Assembly (NCBI GenBank): GCA_026545765.1
Contig: JAIFAC010000418.1
Coordinates: 1-64,000, forward strand
DNA: 64,000 nucleotides
Reading direction: 5' to 3'
From: Plantago major
Lineage: Eukaryota; Streptophyta; Magnoliopsida; Lamiales; Plantaginaceae
In this document: piece by piece, positions 9,880-21,960 of the stretch
Numbering within the stretch: the first letter of the stretch is position 1
How the letters are laid out: every line of letters begins with the position of its first letter
Made by a program: the position numbers and the translations under genes
Notes under the pieces: generated by a model
What the model was told of the DNA's origin: nothing
The model's database searches: none
Seen by the model: the letters and a program-made list of their open reading frames with translations, nothing else

Positions 9880-11023
9880 CGTTATTCCGATTGGGTTTGC
9901 AACGTTGTCTTAGTTGAGAAATCACCGGGCAAATGGCGGATGTGCAATGATTTCACTAGGCTAAATAAATTTTGCCAAAAAGATCCATATCCTTTGCCAC
10001 GGATTGACCAATTGGTTGATTCCACAGCCGAATGCGTGTTACTGAGTTTCATGGACGCGTATCAAGGCTTTTACCAGATTCGGATGGCCAAGGAAGATAT
10101 TAAGAAGACAACTTTCTTGCAAGTGTCTTGCTTTAAAGTGATACCCTTCGGATTGAAAAACGCGGGAGCTACTTACCAAAGGCTGGCAAATCAAATGTTC
10201 AAGTTAAAAATTGGCAAGACCATGGAGGTGTACGTGGACGACATGCTCGTTAAAAGCAAAACTGAGGAAAAACACATAGAGCACTTAAACAAGTGCTTTG
10301 CTATCCTTAGGAAGTATGGGATGAAACTTAATCCGGAAAAGTGCACCTTCGGAGTAAAGGGCGGAAAGTTCTTGGGCTACATGGTCACAGAAAGAGGGAT
10401 AAGTGCAAATCCTGAGGAGATAAAAGCCATCCTAGACCTGCCTCATCCGAAGAACCTCAATGAGGTACAACAGCTTATCGGACGCCTCATGTCCTTAAGT
10501 CGTTTTATTTCACGATCCACAGAGAAGAATCTTCCATTCTTCAGAATCCTCCGGAAAGGAGAGAACTTTGAGTGGACCGCGGAATGTTCCGAGGCTTTTG
10601 AAAACTTGAAAAAGTACATCCATTCCCCTCCACTGCTCTCCAAACCCGTAGAAGGCGAACCACTCTACCTCTACCTAGCCATTACGGAAGAGGCAATGAG
10701 TTCCGTATTAGTACGGATCCAAGCTAATGATCACATGCCAATCTACTATCTTAGTAAAGCCCTTACAGGGGCAGAGACAAGATACGTAAAGATTGAAAAA
10801 TTTGCATATGCTTTGGTTTACATAAGGCCGTTAAAACCCTATTTCAAATCTCATAAGATAGTAGTCCTAACTACGGAACCTTTGAAACAGGTCTTGGGAA
10901 GGCCCGATCAATCCGGACGACTCTCTAAATGGGCAATAGAGCTGAGCGAATACGACATTAGCTATCAGGCTCCGACAGCCAAGAAAGCTCAAGTTATTGC
11001 GGACTTCTTAGCGGAGTACCCTT
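9875..11023 (+). pseudogene. pol: Gypsy-A pol: reverse transcriptase and RNase H
   Basis: This continues Gypsy-A on the right side of the inserted Copia element; the first five bases are the duplicated target AGGTC. RT motifs run in order: GKWRMCNDFTRLNK, DPYPLPRIDQLVD, SFMDAYQGFYQI, FGLKNAGATYQR, and the catalytic EVYVDDMLVKSK at about 10,222-10,257. The Ty3/Gypsy RNase H follows (PIYYLSKALTGAET near 10,740, then WAIELSEYDISYQ near 10,930). It reads well over about 1.1 kb, so this part is better kept than the left half. RT and RNase H turn element RNA into DNA. The element as a whole is broken. Confidence 0.93.
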
Positions 11024-11256
11024 AAGCGGAGTCAGAGAAAGTCTCGGATAAACAGGCACTTGAGTGCACGATTACCATGAATCAAGCGAAAGTCGGTTCA
11101 TAAAGATTAACCCAGATAACCTTGAAGATGCTCATATCAATCAATCTCGGACTATGACATGGGAAGAAACTCGGTCACCAAATGTTCCTCCTCGATGATA
11201 TCACAAGGAATCAAATCGATAACTCCGCCGGATGCTAAAGGGAAAAGGAACAAGGG
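11024..11256 (+). other. Gypsy-A linker between RNase H and second RNase H
   Basis: About 230 bases that in the related Gypsy-B (near 60,700-60,885) encode an acidic, low-complexity linker. No domain is recognised here. It is kept as part of Gypsy-A. Confidence 0.5.
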
Positions 11257-12829
11257 TTGAAGATTCAGGAGCTTATAGAAGATCCTCAAACCAGGGAGCA
11301 GCCCACCGATATGTGGACATTGGAAGTGGATGGCTCATCCACCGGAAGAGTGGGAGGCATTGGAATCTATCTTAAAAGCCCTGATGGTGCGGAACTCGAC
11401 TATGCGATATCCTTGGACTTCAAGGTTACAAACAATGAAGCTGAATATGAAGCACTACTTGTCGGACTATGTATAGCCAAGTCCCTACAAGTCTGGAAAC
11501 TCAAAGCTTACACGGATTCACAGTTAGTGGAAGCCCAGTTTTCTGGTGCTTTTGCCATAAAAGGCCCTTCAATGATCAAGTACCTTGAGCTACTGAAACT
11601 AGAAGTGAATCTCTTCGATGAGTTTACCCTGGAAAAATTTGACAGGGAATGGAATGAAAGAGTGGATACTCTGGAAAATTACGCGTCCGCAACAGCTGCT
11701 CTAGATACAAGGAGAGTTATTCTACTCACAATTAAGAACTCATCCGTCATGAGCCCTACTCCAACCATTATGATCACTGAAACAGGAAGAAATTGGATGG
11801 CTGATATCTTTAGTTACCTCAAGGACGGATCATTACCTGCTGATCCAAATGAGTCAAGGAGTGTACAACACCGAGCGAACAGGTATTTCGTACTTGGGGA
11901 AGATCTATATAAGATATCCTTCACTGGGACTCATATGAGATGTTTGGGTCCACAAGAAGTGAGGACGGTGCTTGAGGAAATTCACAGTGCAAGTTGCGGA
12001 AGTCATTCCGGTGGGCGGACTCTCGCTCAAAAAATCATCCGACAAGGTTACTACTGGCCTACCATTGATAAGGATTACACAAGCTTTGCCCGAAATTGCC
12101 CTGATTGTCAGTATTATGCAAATGTCCCCCATTGTCCGACACACCCTATGATTCCGTCAGTCATAGCATGTCCGTTTGATCAATGGGGCATTGATATTCT
12201 TGGACCTTTCCCAAGAAGCACTCAACGGAAGAAATTCTTAATTGTAGCTGTGGAATATTTAACCAAATGGGTAGAAGCAGATTCAGTAGCCACTATCACG
12301 GAAAGCGTATGGACCTTCATTTGGAAGAATATCATTTGTCGCTTTGGCTTACCAAAAATTCTTGTCTCGGATAATGGTGCTCAATTTTCGGGCAACAGAC
12401 TCAAGGAATGGTTGTCCTCTTTCAAGATTGAGCAATGCTTCACATCTGTCGGATACCCACAGGCTAATGGACAAGTTGAGTCCACGAACAAGACAATTGT
12501 GAAGATCCTAGAAAAGCGGTTGAGGACCTCTCAGGATAGTTGGGCGGATGACCTAGACGGAGTGCTCTGGGCTCACCGCACCACTGCACGGACTGCCACT
12601 AGGGAGACCCCATTTGCTCTAGTTTATGGCACAGAAGCAGTCATCCCAGCGGAAATTGTAGTCGAAACGATGAGGGTCCAAGAATTCCATGATTCCGCCA
12701 ATCAGGAAGCTCGGACCTATGACCTAGATAAGCTAGAATAGAAGAGGACCAAAGCATTGGCCAATATCCACAGATATCAAGAAACTGCAGCCCGGGCCTA
12801 CAACAAAAATATTCAAGCTAATGATTTAA
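11257..12829 (+). pseudogene. pol: Gypsy-A pol: archaeal-type RNase H and integrase
   Basis: A second RNase H of archaeal type opens the stretch: WTLEVDGSSTGRVGGIGIYL near 11,315-11,375, then NNEAEYEALLVGL near 11,430, then AYTDSQLVEAQ near 11,508. This extra RNase H marks the Tat lineage (Retand/Ogre) of Ty3/Gypsy. Integrase follows, with an HHCC zinc finger (EEIHSASCGSH to NCPDCQYY, about 11,970-12,115), the core aspartates in WGIDILGPFP (about 12,184) and SDNGAQF (about 12,367), and the glutamate in NGQVESTNK (about 12,470). The C-terminal part (AYNKNIQAND, about 12,797) ends where an S2 LTR begins. No 3' LTR of Gypsy-A is seen. Fossil. Confidence 0.92.
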
Positions 12830-13388
12830 ACAAACCTAAAACCAACACCTTAAACGGCGTGGAGTACAGGAAGTACTTAGTTTGTGAAACTAAGGAATAA
12901 CTCCAAGGTTATTGAGCACAGGAAGTACTTAGTTTGGGAAACTAAGGAACAACTCAAAAGGTTTCGATGCAGAAGTACTTGGCTGTGAAAGCCGGGGAAT
13001 AACTCAGGGGGAACACTTGGTTGGGAACCTAGTGTATTTAGGAATCAAGAAAAGATATCTTTAAGGTTACCTCATTTATCTTAGTGGATTCTAGGTCTGA
13101 GAAAGACCGAAGTGGATTAGTTGAAGGATTACGCCACCTTCAGATACCACTATAAAAAGACTTGTATTATTTACTCTCTACAGCTTATTACTTGTTTTAC
13201 TTATATTGCAAAGTACTTACACTTATCTTGCTGAACACGTGCACTTATCTTAGAAAAGTCTTCCGCTCTCTGAAATTAAGTATCAGATTTCTTCACAGAT
13301 ATCTGAGAAACTGTGCTTATCGACAAAAGTTTTAAAAGACTATTCACCCCCCCCCTAGTCTTTTACTTTGCCATTATCTGGACCAACA
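12830..13388 (+). repeat. S2a LTR, 3' part
   Basis: Matches 49,815-50,363 of the S2e LTR (CAAACCTAAAACCAACACC at the start; AACTAAGGAATAA repeats; GGACCAACA at the end). The beginning of the LTR is not present here; Gypsy-A integrase sequence lies directly before it. Confidence 0.88.
13334..13363 (+). repeat. S2 LTR hairpin with oligo-C loop
   Basis: AAAAGACT (13,334-13,341) is mirrored by AGTCTTTT (13,356-13,363), with a run of about ten C in the loop, about 25 bases before the LTR end. The same 8-bp stem with a G run (opposite strand) is at 24,714-24,753 in S2b. A degenerate copy lies near 50,305-50,335. Confidence 0.8.
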
Positions 13389-13390
13389 AG

Positions 13391-13402
13391 TGGTATCGGA
13401 GC
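13391..13402 (+). other. S2a primer-binding site (initiator Met tRNA)
   Basis: TGGTATCGGAGC lies two bases after the LTR end. It differs at one base from TGGTATCAGAGC, the usual plant Copia primer site for initiator-methionine tRNA. It fixes the + orientation. Confidence 0.9.
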
Positions 13403-13506
13403 AGGAGGTTCCCTAGCCTTCTGCACTGAACCTAGATCCCAGATAAGTGCCCACTAACTGCTTTTCACCTACACTTGATTCGTTTGTTTAGTGTGTTTGC
13501 TGCAGG

Positions 13507-15805
13507 ATGTCTTTAAGTGACGCCCCAATTATCAAGCCAGAGAATTATGAGAAATTGAAGAACAACATGATGCTCCACTTAGAAGCCATCAGTGACGAAA
13601 TGATCGAAGTAATAAAGAATGGCCCAATAGTCATTCAACAACTCAAGCAAGTCATAGAGGTTTCTAATGGTAGAGACAGAGAACAAAGTGATGGGTCTTC
13701 ACAGACATATGCGTCAACCAGCGGGAGACCTGCCAGTCAAGTCATTTACGAACCAAAGTCCAGAGAACTCTGGACATCGGAAGATGCCAAGAGAAATCGT
13801 TTGGATGGACAGGCTCGTGATATCATCATACGTTCTACTCCAGAGCACATACAGTGTAAACTGTGGGGTGCAAACACTACGAAAAGTGGCTCGCAACTGA
13901 TTGAAGAAATCTTTGGCCTTTGAAAAACAAAGGAAAATAAGTTCGAAGTTTTGAAGCTAAAATTCCAAAACTTTAAACAAGGTCCCTCAGAGACTCTTGA
14001 AGAACTAGATTTCCGTTTTATAACACTTATGAGTGACATGGCTGCACTTGGTGAAAGTAATAGATATACCCAGTCAGAAAAGATTAAAACCATTGTGAGA
14101 AGTCTTAATCATAACTGGGAACACACAAAGTTTTTCTACTTTAACCAAGGAATGCCAGATATCACTTATGTGGAACTTTTCTCTCACCTTGCCACTGTTG
14201 ACTATGAGACAACTCAAAGGGAACAAACAACTGAGAAGTTGTAGAATGTTGCTCTAGTTGCTCAAGGAACATCTGAAAAGAAGAAAGGCAAGGATATTAC
14301 TGGGGATGCTCTTGCTGTAAAGCAAATGGGAAAATATGTCAGTCGAGAAATTGAGAGAAGAAAAGCCAAAGAGAAGCTGAAAAAGCATCTAGGCTCAAAC
14401 TATCACAAGTACAAAAATATGCAAAGCTCGCTGAACAAGCCAGCTCAAAAAGCATCAAGTACTGAGGAAGCAGAAATCAGAAATGATATCTGTTCTATTG
14501 TCAGAAACCTGGTCATTTCAAGAAGGATTGTCACGCTTCAACAAACTTAAGACAGGTGACAAGAAAGATAGAAGAATCTTCAAAAGAAGTCAAAGAGCTA
14601 TGCTCACTGAAGAAAGGAAAAAGATTCAACTTCAACTGGATGCTCTAGATATTGAATCTGATTTTGAGGATGAGGATTCAGATGATTCCACACTGCCTTC
14701 CCCAGAAATATGCGGTGTTTCTCATCAAGTAATTGACTTTGGTCAAAAGAAGAAAGAAGTGTGTGGAATGGCTGAAGAAATCTTCCCCGATATCTCCAAT
14801 ATTGAACCTTGTCTAATGGCTGATGAGGTAACACATACTTCCTGTTATACTTATGAAAGTGATCAAGAAGGAATCAAAGAACTGGAAAATCTCAGAAAAG
14901 AAATTGATCTTTACAAAAGAGAATTTCTAATGTTCCGAGCTAGAGCCGAAAAATTCGAAGAAGAAAAGAATTCTCTTGCAAAGGAAAATTCTCAATTAAT
15001 CAAGATATCTGAGAAAAAGGATGCTGAAAATGCATTTCTCAAGGCTCAGATATCTGAGACCGAAAAGTCACATAAAGAAGCAATGGCTAATCTTCAAAAG
15101 AAATATGAAGGTCTTCTTTCTGAGAATAAGGAACTCAAAAAGAAAGAACTATCTTTTCAATCTTATGCCAAAGCTAGTGACACTCTTACTGAAGTACAAT
15201 CTTATTTAAGAGATCCTTCAGAAAAGAGAGTACTTGGGCTGGACACACACACAGATAGTTCCATCACTCTGAATAAGCGTAATAAAGGACTAACATTCGT
15301 CATTGTTCAGCAAGGTGATTCCCAAACAATCTACAGCATCGGTCAGAAAGCTAAGATTGCTGACAAAGGAATGGCAGTTGCGACCAAGCCTTTGTGGGAA
15401 AAACAAGTCCAACAGAAAACTGTGGAAAATGTCTCTGAAAAGAAACATAGCAAGAAGTAATCACCCATGCTATGTCTCTCAAGAAGGAAAAATTGCGAGT
15501 CGGCAAATTTTACGATGTCACGCTTTCGAAAGAAAATTGATCATCCAGAGACTAGCAAAGTTGAAGAGAGATCTCGGAATGTAATCGATGCTCGGAATGG
15601 TATTGGCTATAAAGCCATCGGGAAACAACTTGCTCACGAATACAAACAAGAGCAAGAACGATGGTCAAAGGCTAGAATTGCTCACAGCAATTATCAGAAG
15701 TGGAAGATAAATCAAGCCACTGAAAATCTGAATGCCAGGGCTAGAAGAAATCTGGCTAGGAAAGCTAAGTTTGCTGGAAACCAGACTTCAATCGACAGTA
15801 TCTGA
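13507..15805 (+). pseudogene. gag: S2a gag with coiled coil
   Basis: The first methionine gives MSLSDAPIIKPENYEKLKNN, matching the S2b gag on the other strand. A helical gag region follows (NHNWEHTKFFYFNQGMPDI near 14,105-14,165), then a zinc-knuckle area near 14,480-14,540, then a Glu/Lys-rich coiled coil (about 14,870-15,150, KENSQLIKISEKKDAENAF), then SYAKASDTLTEVQSYLRDP (about 15,163-15,220). Gag would build the particle and bind RNA. The coiled coil followed by the SYAKASDTL motif is shared by both S2 gag copies and may mark the family. It is broken, with several breaks. Confidence 0.85.
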
Positions 15806-16135
15806 AAGCACCAAATGGAGCATCTAGGAACACACCAAGGAAGAAAATAATTTTTAACAACAATGATACCAATCATTTAACTAAGATTCCTCCTTATGTT
15901 CCTATTAGACAAAAGAATGTTCCTAAGAAATTCATTCAAAAATGGATTTCTACTGGAAGATTCTTTAGTCCAGATGGTTCCATTGTTGGTATGAGAACCT
16001 AATCTCCTGTTTCCTGTTTTGTGCAGAACACTTTAAAGACTAACTCAAAGTGGCATTTTGATAGTGGATGTGGGAAGCACATGACAACAGACAAAGAAAA
16101 TCTGATTAACTACAAAAGTTGGCCTGTAACAAATA
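15806..16135 (+). pseudogene. pol: S2a protease start
   Basis: WHFDSGCGKHMTT is encoded at about 16,051-16,089; DSG is the active-site triad of a Copia aspartic protease. The preceding FIQKWISTGRFFSPDGSIVG (about 15,931-15,990) matches S2b at about 22,100-22,160. Similarity stops near 16,135, where the antisense ORF2 intron of S2b begins. Confidence 0.8.
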
Positions 16136-16177
16136 CAACTTATGAATAACAAGTTAACATACAATTATGTTGACATG

Positions 16178-17794
16178 TTAGATACAAACTATCTTTGTTA
16201 CCTGAATAGAGTCAGGCTGATCATTGATCTCATGAACTTGTAGTGATTCCACAGTCTCTCTGTGCTCATTATTGATCTCCTCTGCAGTATCATTCTGAGT
16301 CTCCATCTCAGTTTGATCCCTTTCTGAGAGTTGAGCTTTCTCAGAAGGTTGAGGAACCTGTTCAAGAACAGGGTTTTCTTCAGCAATATTAAGTGCTGAC
16401 ATTGTGAATGTGGAAGCAATGGCAACATCTTCCATCATTCTATCTTCCTCACCCAGGCCTTCTTCTTCCTGCTGGGCAGAGGGGCTCTTGTCTTTCTAAA
16501 GAGCTAAGCTTGAAGCTCCTCCATGGGTCTCATACTTGAACCTTTTGAGTACTTTTGCAAGTACTTATCATCCTCAGAATCACTATTCTGTGTTGGTGCA
16601 GACCTATCTATGATATTTCTATCATCTCCGAGAGTTCGAGCATTACAGTTCAGACTCTTGGGGCATTCTGGATATGCCTTTCGAAGGCGTCAACATCTTC
16701 TGAGACCTTGTCTCCAGAAGGTTGTGCCTCTTGTATGATTAGGGACTTGGAGGCTCTTTTGCTATGAGTCCTCTTTCTCTTGGCAACTGGAAGTTTAGCT
16801 TTGGCTTGCTCAGAGACCTCCTCACCTTGCTGTGCAGTTTCTTCTTCTTACGCTTTCGAAAGCGTTCTCGTGAAGTTTCTCCTTTTCTTCAAAAGCGTGT
16901 CCGAAAAGGAGTTGGTGATTGGGATTTCCTGCCTCTCTCTGAGAGTGATTCCCATTGTTTCCAGAATGTAACAGATCCTGAGACCAAAGTGCATATTGGC
17001 CTTTGGCTCAGCAAGACCATTGATGATATTGGGCTCAAATTCCTCAATGTGTCCAAGAAATTTGTTGAAGGCGTACTTCCCCCAATTGAAGTGGGTTTCC
17101 TGCCCTTCATGCTTCTTGTTCAAATGATGCATCATCATCCATCTCTCCATGCTTATCTGGTGTACTCCACCTTTGTTGCCATCAAAGCAACGGACCAGAA
17201 TAAGAGCTAATGTACTCCAGTGTTTCTGGAGATGACTAGTTTTGATGGCCTTCAGAACAAAGTCTCCTGGGCAACCTTTTGCATTTTCTAACTGGATTGC
17301 TTCAAATAGCTCTTTGACGCCTTGAATCATGTAAGCGTCCTTGATGTTGATGTCTTCAAATGTTCCTCGATTTTTCAATCTAATATCTTGCGTAAAGTCT
17401 TGCGCCTAGAACGATTTCTTGTCCTTGGACTTGATGCGCATGTATTTTTCTTCTTCATCATTCAAAACTTTTGTGAAGATTTTGGAGTTGTTATAGAACT
17501 CCAGGCATCCAAAGGTGGATAGTCCATCGGTGCAGATAGAAGCTTGTAGATATGGGAATTCTTCAGCATTCCCAAAATCAGCTTCCTTTCTGGTTTTGAA
17601 GATATAACTGCTGGTACATACCTCTTTACTAGAAAGGCTCCCCAATTAATTTTGTGTTTAGGGTTCCAGTCCGATGGGGTAAACTTTCCCAGAAGGTGTT
17701 TATTCAACACCTTAAGTTCCTTTCCTCCTTGCTTTTCAGCAGGAGCAGAGGATGTTGCCTTAGGGTTCTTGGTGGTCATCTTCTTGGGTGCCAT
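16178..17794 (-). pseudogene. S2b ORF2, first part (env-position ORF of unknown function)
   Basis: Starts MAPKKMTTKNPKATSSAPAE and continues with VLNKHLLGKFTPSDWNPKHK. It matches S2e ORF2 (42,889 onward): both share a region like LVHWDVLACILHRCFDG..QERWMMM. In S2b this reads HWSTLALILVRCFDG and SMERWMMMHHLN (about 17,120-17,225). A Glu/Gln-rich tail follows near 16,220-16,430. It lies after pol in the same sense, where some Sireviruses carry an env-like ORF, but I see no signal peptide or membrane segment in this part. The sequence CTATTCAG then GTAACAAAG near 16,190-16,207 looks like an exon end. Function is unknown; the fossil is broken. Confidence 0.75.
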
Positions 17795-18739
17795 CTCTTA
17801 TATAGAGTTTAGAGTGAGTGTTTTTCATATGAATATTGCACAATTAATCGAGATTAGTCTATCTTTTCAGAAGACTAAGCACAAGAAGTTTAGTTTTGCA
17901 GAGGGGTTTTGCAGAAATCTTGAGAGATTTTGCTGTTTTGATGCAAGTTTGAAATTTCGGAATTGGTAAAAGTGTTTTTCTTTTGCCCAAATCCTATATA
18001 TATAGCAGATAAAATGTACATAGGTACAACATACATATAGCTGAATATGAATGCGTGTCTTTGCATCTGCATAGGCGTGGTACGTCCTTTGTACTTCATT
18101 AAATGCGTAGTGGGCCATGTCTGCATTTCTCAACAGACATTACTTGCTTTGTTTTAATCTCAACCGTTGAGATCAAACATTTATTCATCAAGGGCTTATA
18201 TTGAATATCTTGTAATGATATCAATCAACAAATGGTAATGTGCCGACTTGATGGATTTTTAATATGCTACATTCATTGTGTCACTTAGTAAAGAGTTGGA
18301 ACACTTAATCGTTTGAGCTTATCATTCTGAGTGTCAAGTCCTTATCTATATATTGTTTATCATGAAAATGGTAAAAATACAAGATATTGCACATGTTTGA
18401 CTTTCAGAACTTATACCTTTTGGGCTTTGTGTGTCCATTTCTCTTTATGACTAAATAGCTTTCTGAATTCAAGTGTCAGAAGCTTCAGTTGTTTGAATGT
18501 ATTTGACCCACTCTCAGTAAGTAAGTTCTAGTTTTATTTACTTATTAAGTGTGTACCGACCTTTGCCTTTCTGGATACTCGTTGCAGAAATGTTTTGCCT
18601 TTCTAAGTGTTGCTACTCAGAAACCTTTGCATCACTTCTTATCAACTTAGCTTTCTGAGAACCTGTTCTCAGAGGCCTACTCACTTATTCAGTCTTTAGA
18701 GATTCAGGACAATTTTTCAGTCCTTAGGCAACTCCATTA
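17795..18739 (-). other. S2b spacer between RNase H and ORF2
   Basis: About 950 bases with no coding frame I trust. It holds the likely ORF2 promoter (TATA run at 17,995-18,004) and an AT-rich leader. The leader agrees with S2e around 42,690-42,890 (both have TATATATA, then GGATTT, then GGCAAAAG). Confidence 0.7.
17995..18004 (-). promoter_or_regulatory. TATA box candidate for ORF2 in S2b
   Basis: TATATATATA lies about 200 bases before the ORF2 ATG (17,794). S2e has TATATATAT at 42,686-42,694, about 195 bases before its ATG, followed by the same GGATTT..GGCAAAAG block. The same spacing in two copies supports a real core promoter. Confidence 0.65.
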
Positions 18740-20869
18740 ATCCAAGATTATGTCTTAAGGTCAAGAACCGGCTTTCTTGTAAGGGCTTAGTGAAGATATC
18801 TGCAAGTTGGTATTATGTGCCAATCTTGAGTATCTCTATATTGCCTTTCTCAACATGGTCTCTGATGAAGTGGTGTCTAACATTAATGTGCTTTGTTCTG
18901 GCATGGAATTTGGGGTTCTGTGTGATTGCAATAGCACTTGTGTTATCACAGAAAATGGAAGTTTTCTCTTCATTGAGTCCATAGACTCTGAGTTGTTGTT
19001 GAATCCACAGAATTTGTGTTGCACAACAACCAGCAGCAATATATTCAGCCTCTTTGGTAGAAGTTGCAATTGAGTTTTGTTTCTTGCTAAACCATGAGAT
19101 AAGTCTACTTCCCAGAAACTGACAAGTTCCTGAGGTACTTTTCCTATCAAGCATTGATCCAGCATAATCAGCATCTGAGTAACCAGTCAAACTCAATCTA
19201 CTTTCTTTAGGATACCACAAACCTACATCTACTGTACCTTTCACATACCTTAATATTTTCAAGCAATGTTGTAGTGTGATTGCATTGGATTTGTTTGAAA
19301 TCTAGCACACACTCCAACTGCATATTGAATATCAGGTCTGCTTGCAGTAAGGTAAAGTAGTGAACCTATCAATTTCCTATACTTGTGTTCATCAACACTC
19401 TTATCTGATTCAGTATAGGTCATCTTGGTTCCTATGCTCATAGGTATCTTAGCATTCTTTTCAGAAGGCTTAAGTTTGAACTTTGTGAGCATGTCTTTTG
19501 CATACTTTGTCTGACTAATGAATATTCCATCATTGAGTTGCTTGACTTGCAATCCTAGGAAATAGTTCAATTCTCCCATCATGCTCATCTCAAACTTACT
19601 TTTCATGAGATTTGCAAAGTCATCACAAAGTTGCTTGTCCTTAGATCCAAATATAATGTCATCAACATATACTTGAACTAAGAGTAGTTTCCCATCATGG
19701 TTTAAAGTAAATAAAGTTTTATCAACTTCACCTTTCTTGAAACCACTTTCCAGAAGGTATTTGGCCAAAGTGTTATACCATGCTCTTGGAGCCTGTTTCA
19801 GTCCATAAAGAGCTTTCTATAGCTTATAGACCATTCTACTTTCTGAGGAAACTTCAAAACCAGGTGGTTGTTCAACATAGACTTCCTCAGCAAGTTCACC
19901 ATTCAAAAATGCACTTTTGACATTCATCTGATAAACTTTAAAGTCTTTATGAGCTGCAAAGGCTAGAAAGAGTCTTATTGCATCCAATCTGGCAACAGGT
20001 GCATATGACTCATCAAAATCTAAACCTTCAGTCTGGGTGAATCCCTTGGCAACCAACCTTGCTTTGTTTCTGGTTATTTCACCAGATTCATTCATCTTGT
20101 TTCTGAAAACCCACTTAGTTCCAATCAAAGATATTCCTTCTACAAATGGAACTAGTTTCCAGACTTTGTTTCTTTCAAACTGATCCAACTCTTCTTGCAT
20201 TGCAGAGATCCAGTGTTGGTCTCTTAATGCTTCTTCTATAGTTTTTGGTTCAATGTTTGAGATAAAACATCCAAAGAGAGAATTAGCATTTTCAGCTATT
20301 GCTCTCCTAGTCCTAACACCTTGATTGATTGGTCCAATTACATCTTTTGCAGGATGATCCTTGATCCATCTCATCATGGGTTTAGGGCTAGTAGGGTCAA
20401 CATCTATGTGATCTGAATGTGAATCACTATGATTATGACTTGAAACTTCTTCAGTATCTGTGACATTTTGCACCTCAGAGGGGTGGTGAATGTCTGACAC
20501 TTGCTTTCGGTGAGAGCTTTCTGGGACATGCCTGTCAGAGAGGTCATTTCCAGAATTAGCTCTCTGATGAACATCTTCAGTTTCCATTTCTAGAATTCTC
20601 ATGGGAAATTCTTCATCATGTCTGAGAATCATCTGGTTGTTACTAGGCATTTCATGCTTTTCTTCGTCAGAGTCATCCTCTCTTTCCACAATGATGTTTT
20701 TCCTTTCTGAGAGTTCCTGTTCAGAATCCTTTATCATTACTTCCTTGAACCTTTCTGAGAGTTCATCTGCAAGGGGTGTTTTCTTGTTTCCTTCATAGAA
20801 TACAACATGAACTGATTCTTCAATCTTCTTTGTTCTTTTGTTGTAAACTCTGTATGCTTTACTATTCAT
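18740..20869 (-). pseudogene. pol: S2b pol: reverse transcriptase and RNase H
   Basis: RT motifs include [35 protein letters not shown] and [19 protein letters not shown] (about 19,850-20,115). The catalytic VYVDDIIFGSK lies near 19,640-19,675, followed by GELNYFLGLQVKQ. RNase H follows with GYSDADYAGSMLDRKSTSG (about 19,120-19,180), then SKKQNSIATSTKEAEYIAA and FCDNTSAIAITQNP. These are standard Ty1/Copia signatures. The integrase-RT linker (about 20,300-20,860) is acidic and Ser/His-rich. RT makes the DNA copy and RNase H removes the RNA. It reads well over long stretches but the element is broken. Confidence 0.93.
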
Positions 20870-20872
20870 AGA

Positions 20873-21960
20873 TTAACCAAGAAACACACCTTCATCTGCC
20901 TTTGGTTGAAATGTTCTTAGATACTCTTTTCCATTGTTAAGAACAAAACATCTACAACCAAATACTTTTAGATGTTTGATATTAGGGGGTCTACCAACCA
21001 AGAGTTCATAAGGGGTCTTGTCATGGTGTTTGTTTATCAAACATCTGTTCTGAGTGTAGCATGTTGTGTTTATAGCTTCAACCCAATAAACTTCACTTAT
21101 CTCAGTGTCAGCTAGCATTGTCCTTGCTGCTTCTTTAAGTGTTCTATTTTTCCTTTCTGCAACACCATTTTGTTGTGGTGTTCTTACAAAGGAAAGTTGG
21201 TGTTGTATACCTTTGCTGGTACAAAACTCCTTAATGTACTGGTTGACAAACTCAGTACCATGGTCTGCTCTAATTGCAGATACCTTGTCATTTTTCATGA
21301 CTTCAAGCTTATTCAGCAAGTTTGGTATCAACACCCTTGCATCAGATTTGTGCTTCAGAAAGACAACCCAAGTGAATCTTGAGAAGTCATCTACAATAAC
21401 AGGACCATACTTCTTTCCTGCATAACTAGTTACAGATGATTCAAAAAGATCCATGTGTAATAGTTGCAGTGGTCTAACACTAGAGTGTCTGCTTTTGGAC
21501 TTGAAAGAGATCTTAGATTGTTTCCCATCGGGAAGAATGATACCATCCTTTCCGAAGATGTTTTGGGAAGGCCAACCACTAACTCTTTCTTGGCAAGTTT
21601 GTTCGTAGTTTTGAAATTCAAGTGACTCATTCTTTTTGTGCCATAACCAAGGTGCTCTTCCGTGACCTGATTGACTCACCATGAGACATTCTTCGGCCAG
21701 GCAGATGCCCGATGGCAACATAAAGACTGCCTTTCCGCCGAGCAACCAAGACTGTCTGCTTTGACTCATTGTCAATAAGTTTGCAATACTTTGCTTTGAA
21801 TTTCATAGTAAATCCCTTGTCTGCAAACTGGCTCATGCTAAATAGATTATATTTCAAACCCTTAACATGTAATACGTCAGTGATTGTTAATGATACTAAT
21901 TTGACGTTGCCAAATCCCAGAGAGGGATTTAATTCTCCTCCAAGAACTCGTCCGGTCCAT
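20873..21960 (-). pseudogene. pol: S2b pol: integrase
   Basis: The Copia integrase core is clear on the - strand. HMDLFESS marks the first aspartate (about 21,445). VDDFSRFTWVVFLKHKSDA follows near 21,340-21,400, IRADHGTEFVNQYIKEFC holds the second aspartate (about 21,230-21,285), and PQQNGVAERKNRTLKEAARTM holds the glutamate (about 21,125-21,190). The C-terminal end reads LKVFGCRCFVLNNGK near 20,935-20,980. Integrase joins element DNA to the host chromosome. A homologous - strand piece lies at 27,867-28,715. The upstream pre-integrase portion is less well kept. Confidence 0.92.

Larger units (their letters stand above)
12830..16135 (+). mobile_element. S2a: Ty1/Copia element of family S2, left part (LTR, gag, protease)
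   Basis: A + strand piece with the 3' part of an S2 LTR, a primer site, gag and the protease start. It abuts Gypsy-A on the left and the antisense ORF2 of S2b on the right, so both edges are abrupt joins. Its gag and protease closely resemble those of S2b on the opposite strand. No RT or integrase in this orientation follows. It looks broken. Confidence 0.85.

Noticed and set aside
13391-13402. tRNA gene or tRNA-derived SINE at the Met-tRNA-like sequences (also 24,676 and 38,866)
   Set aside because: Only the 12-13 bases of a primer site are present, each next to an LTR edge.
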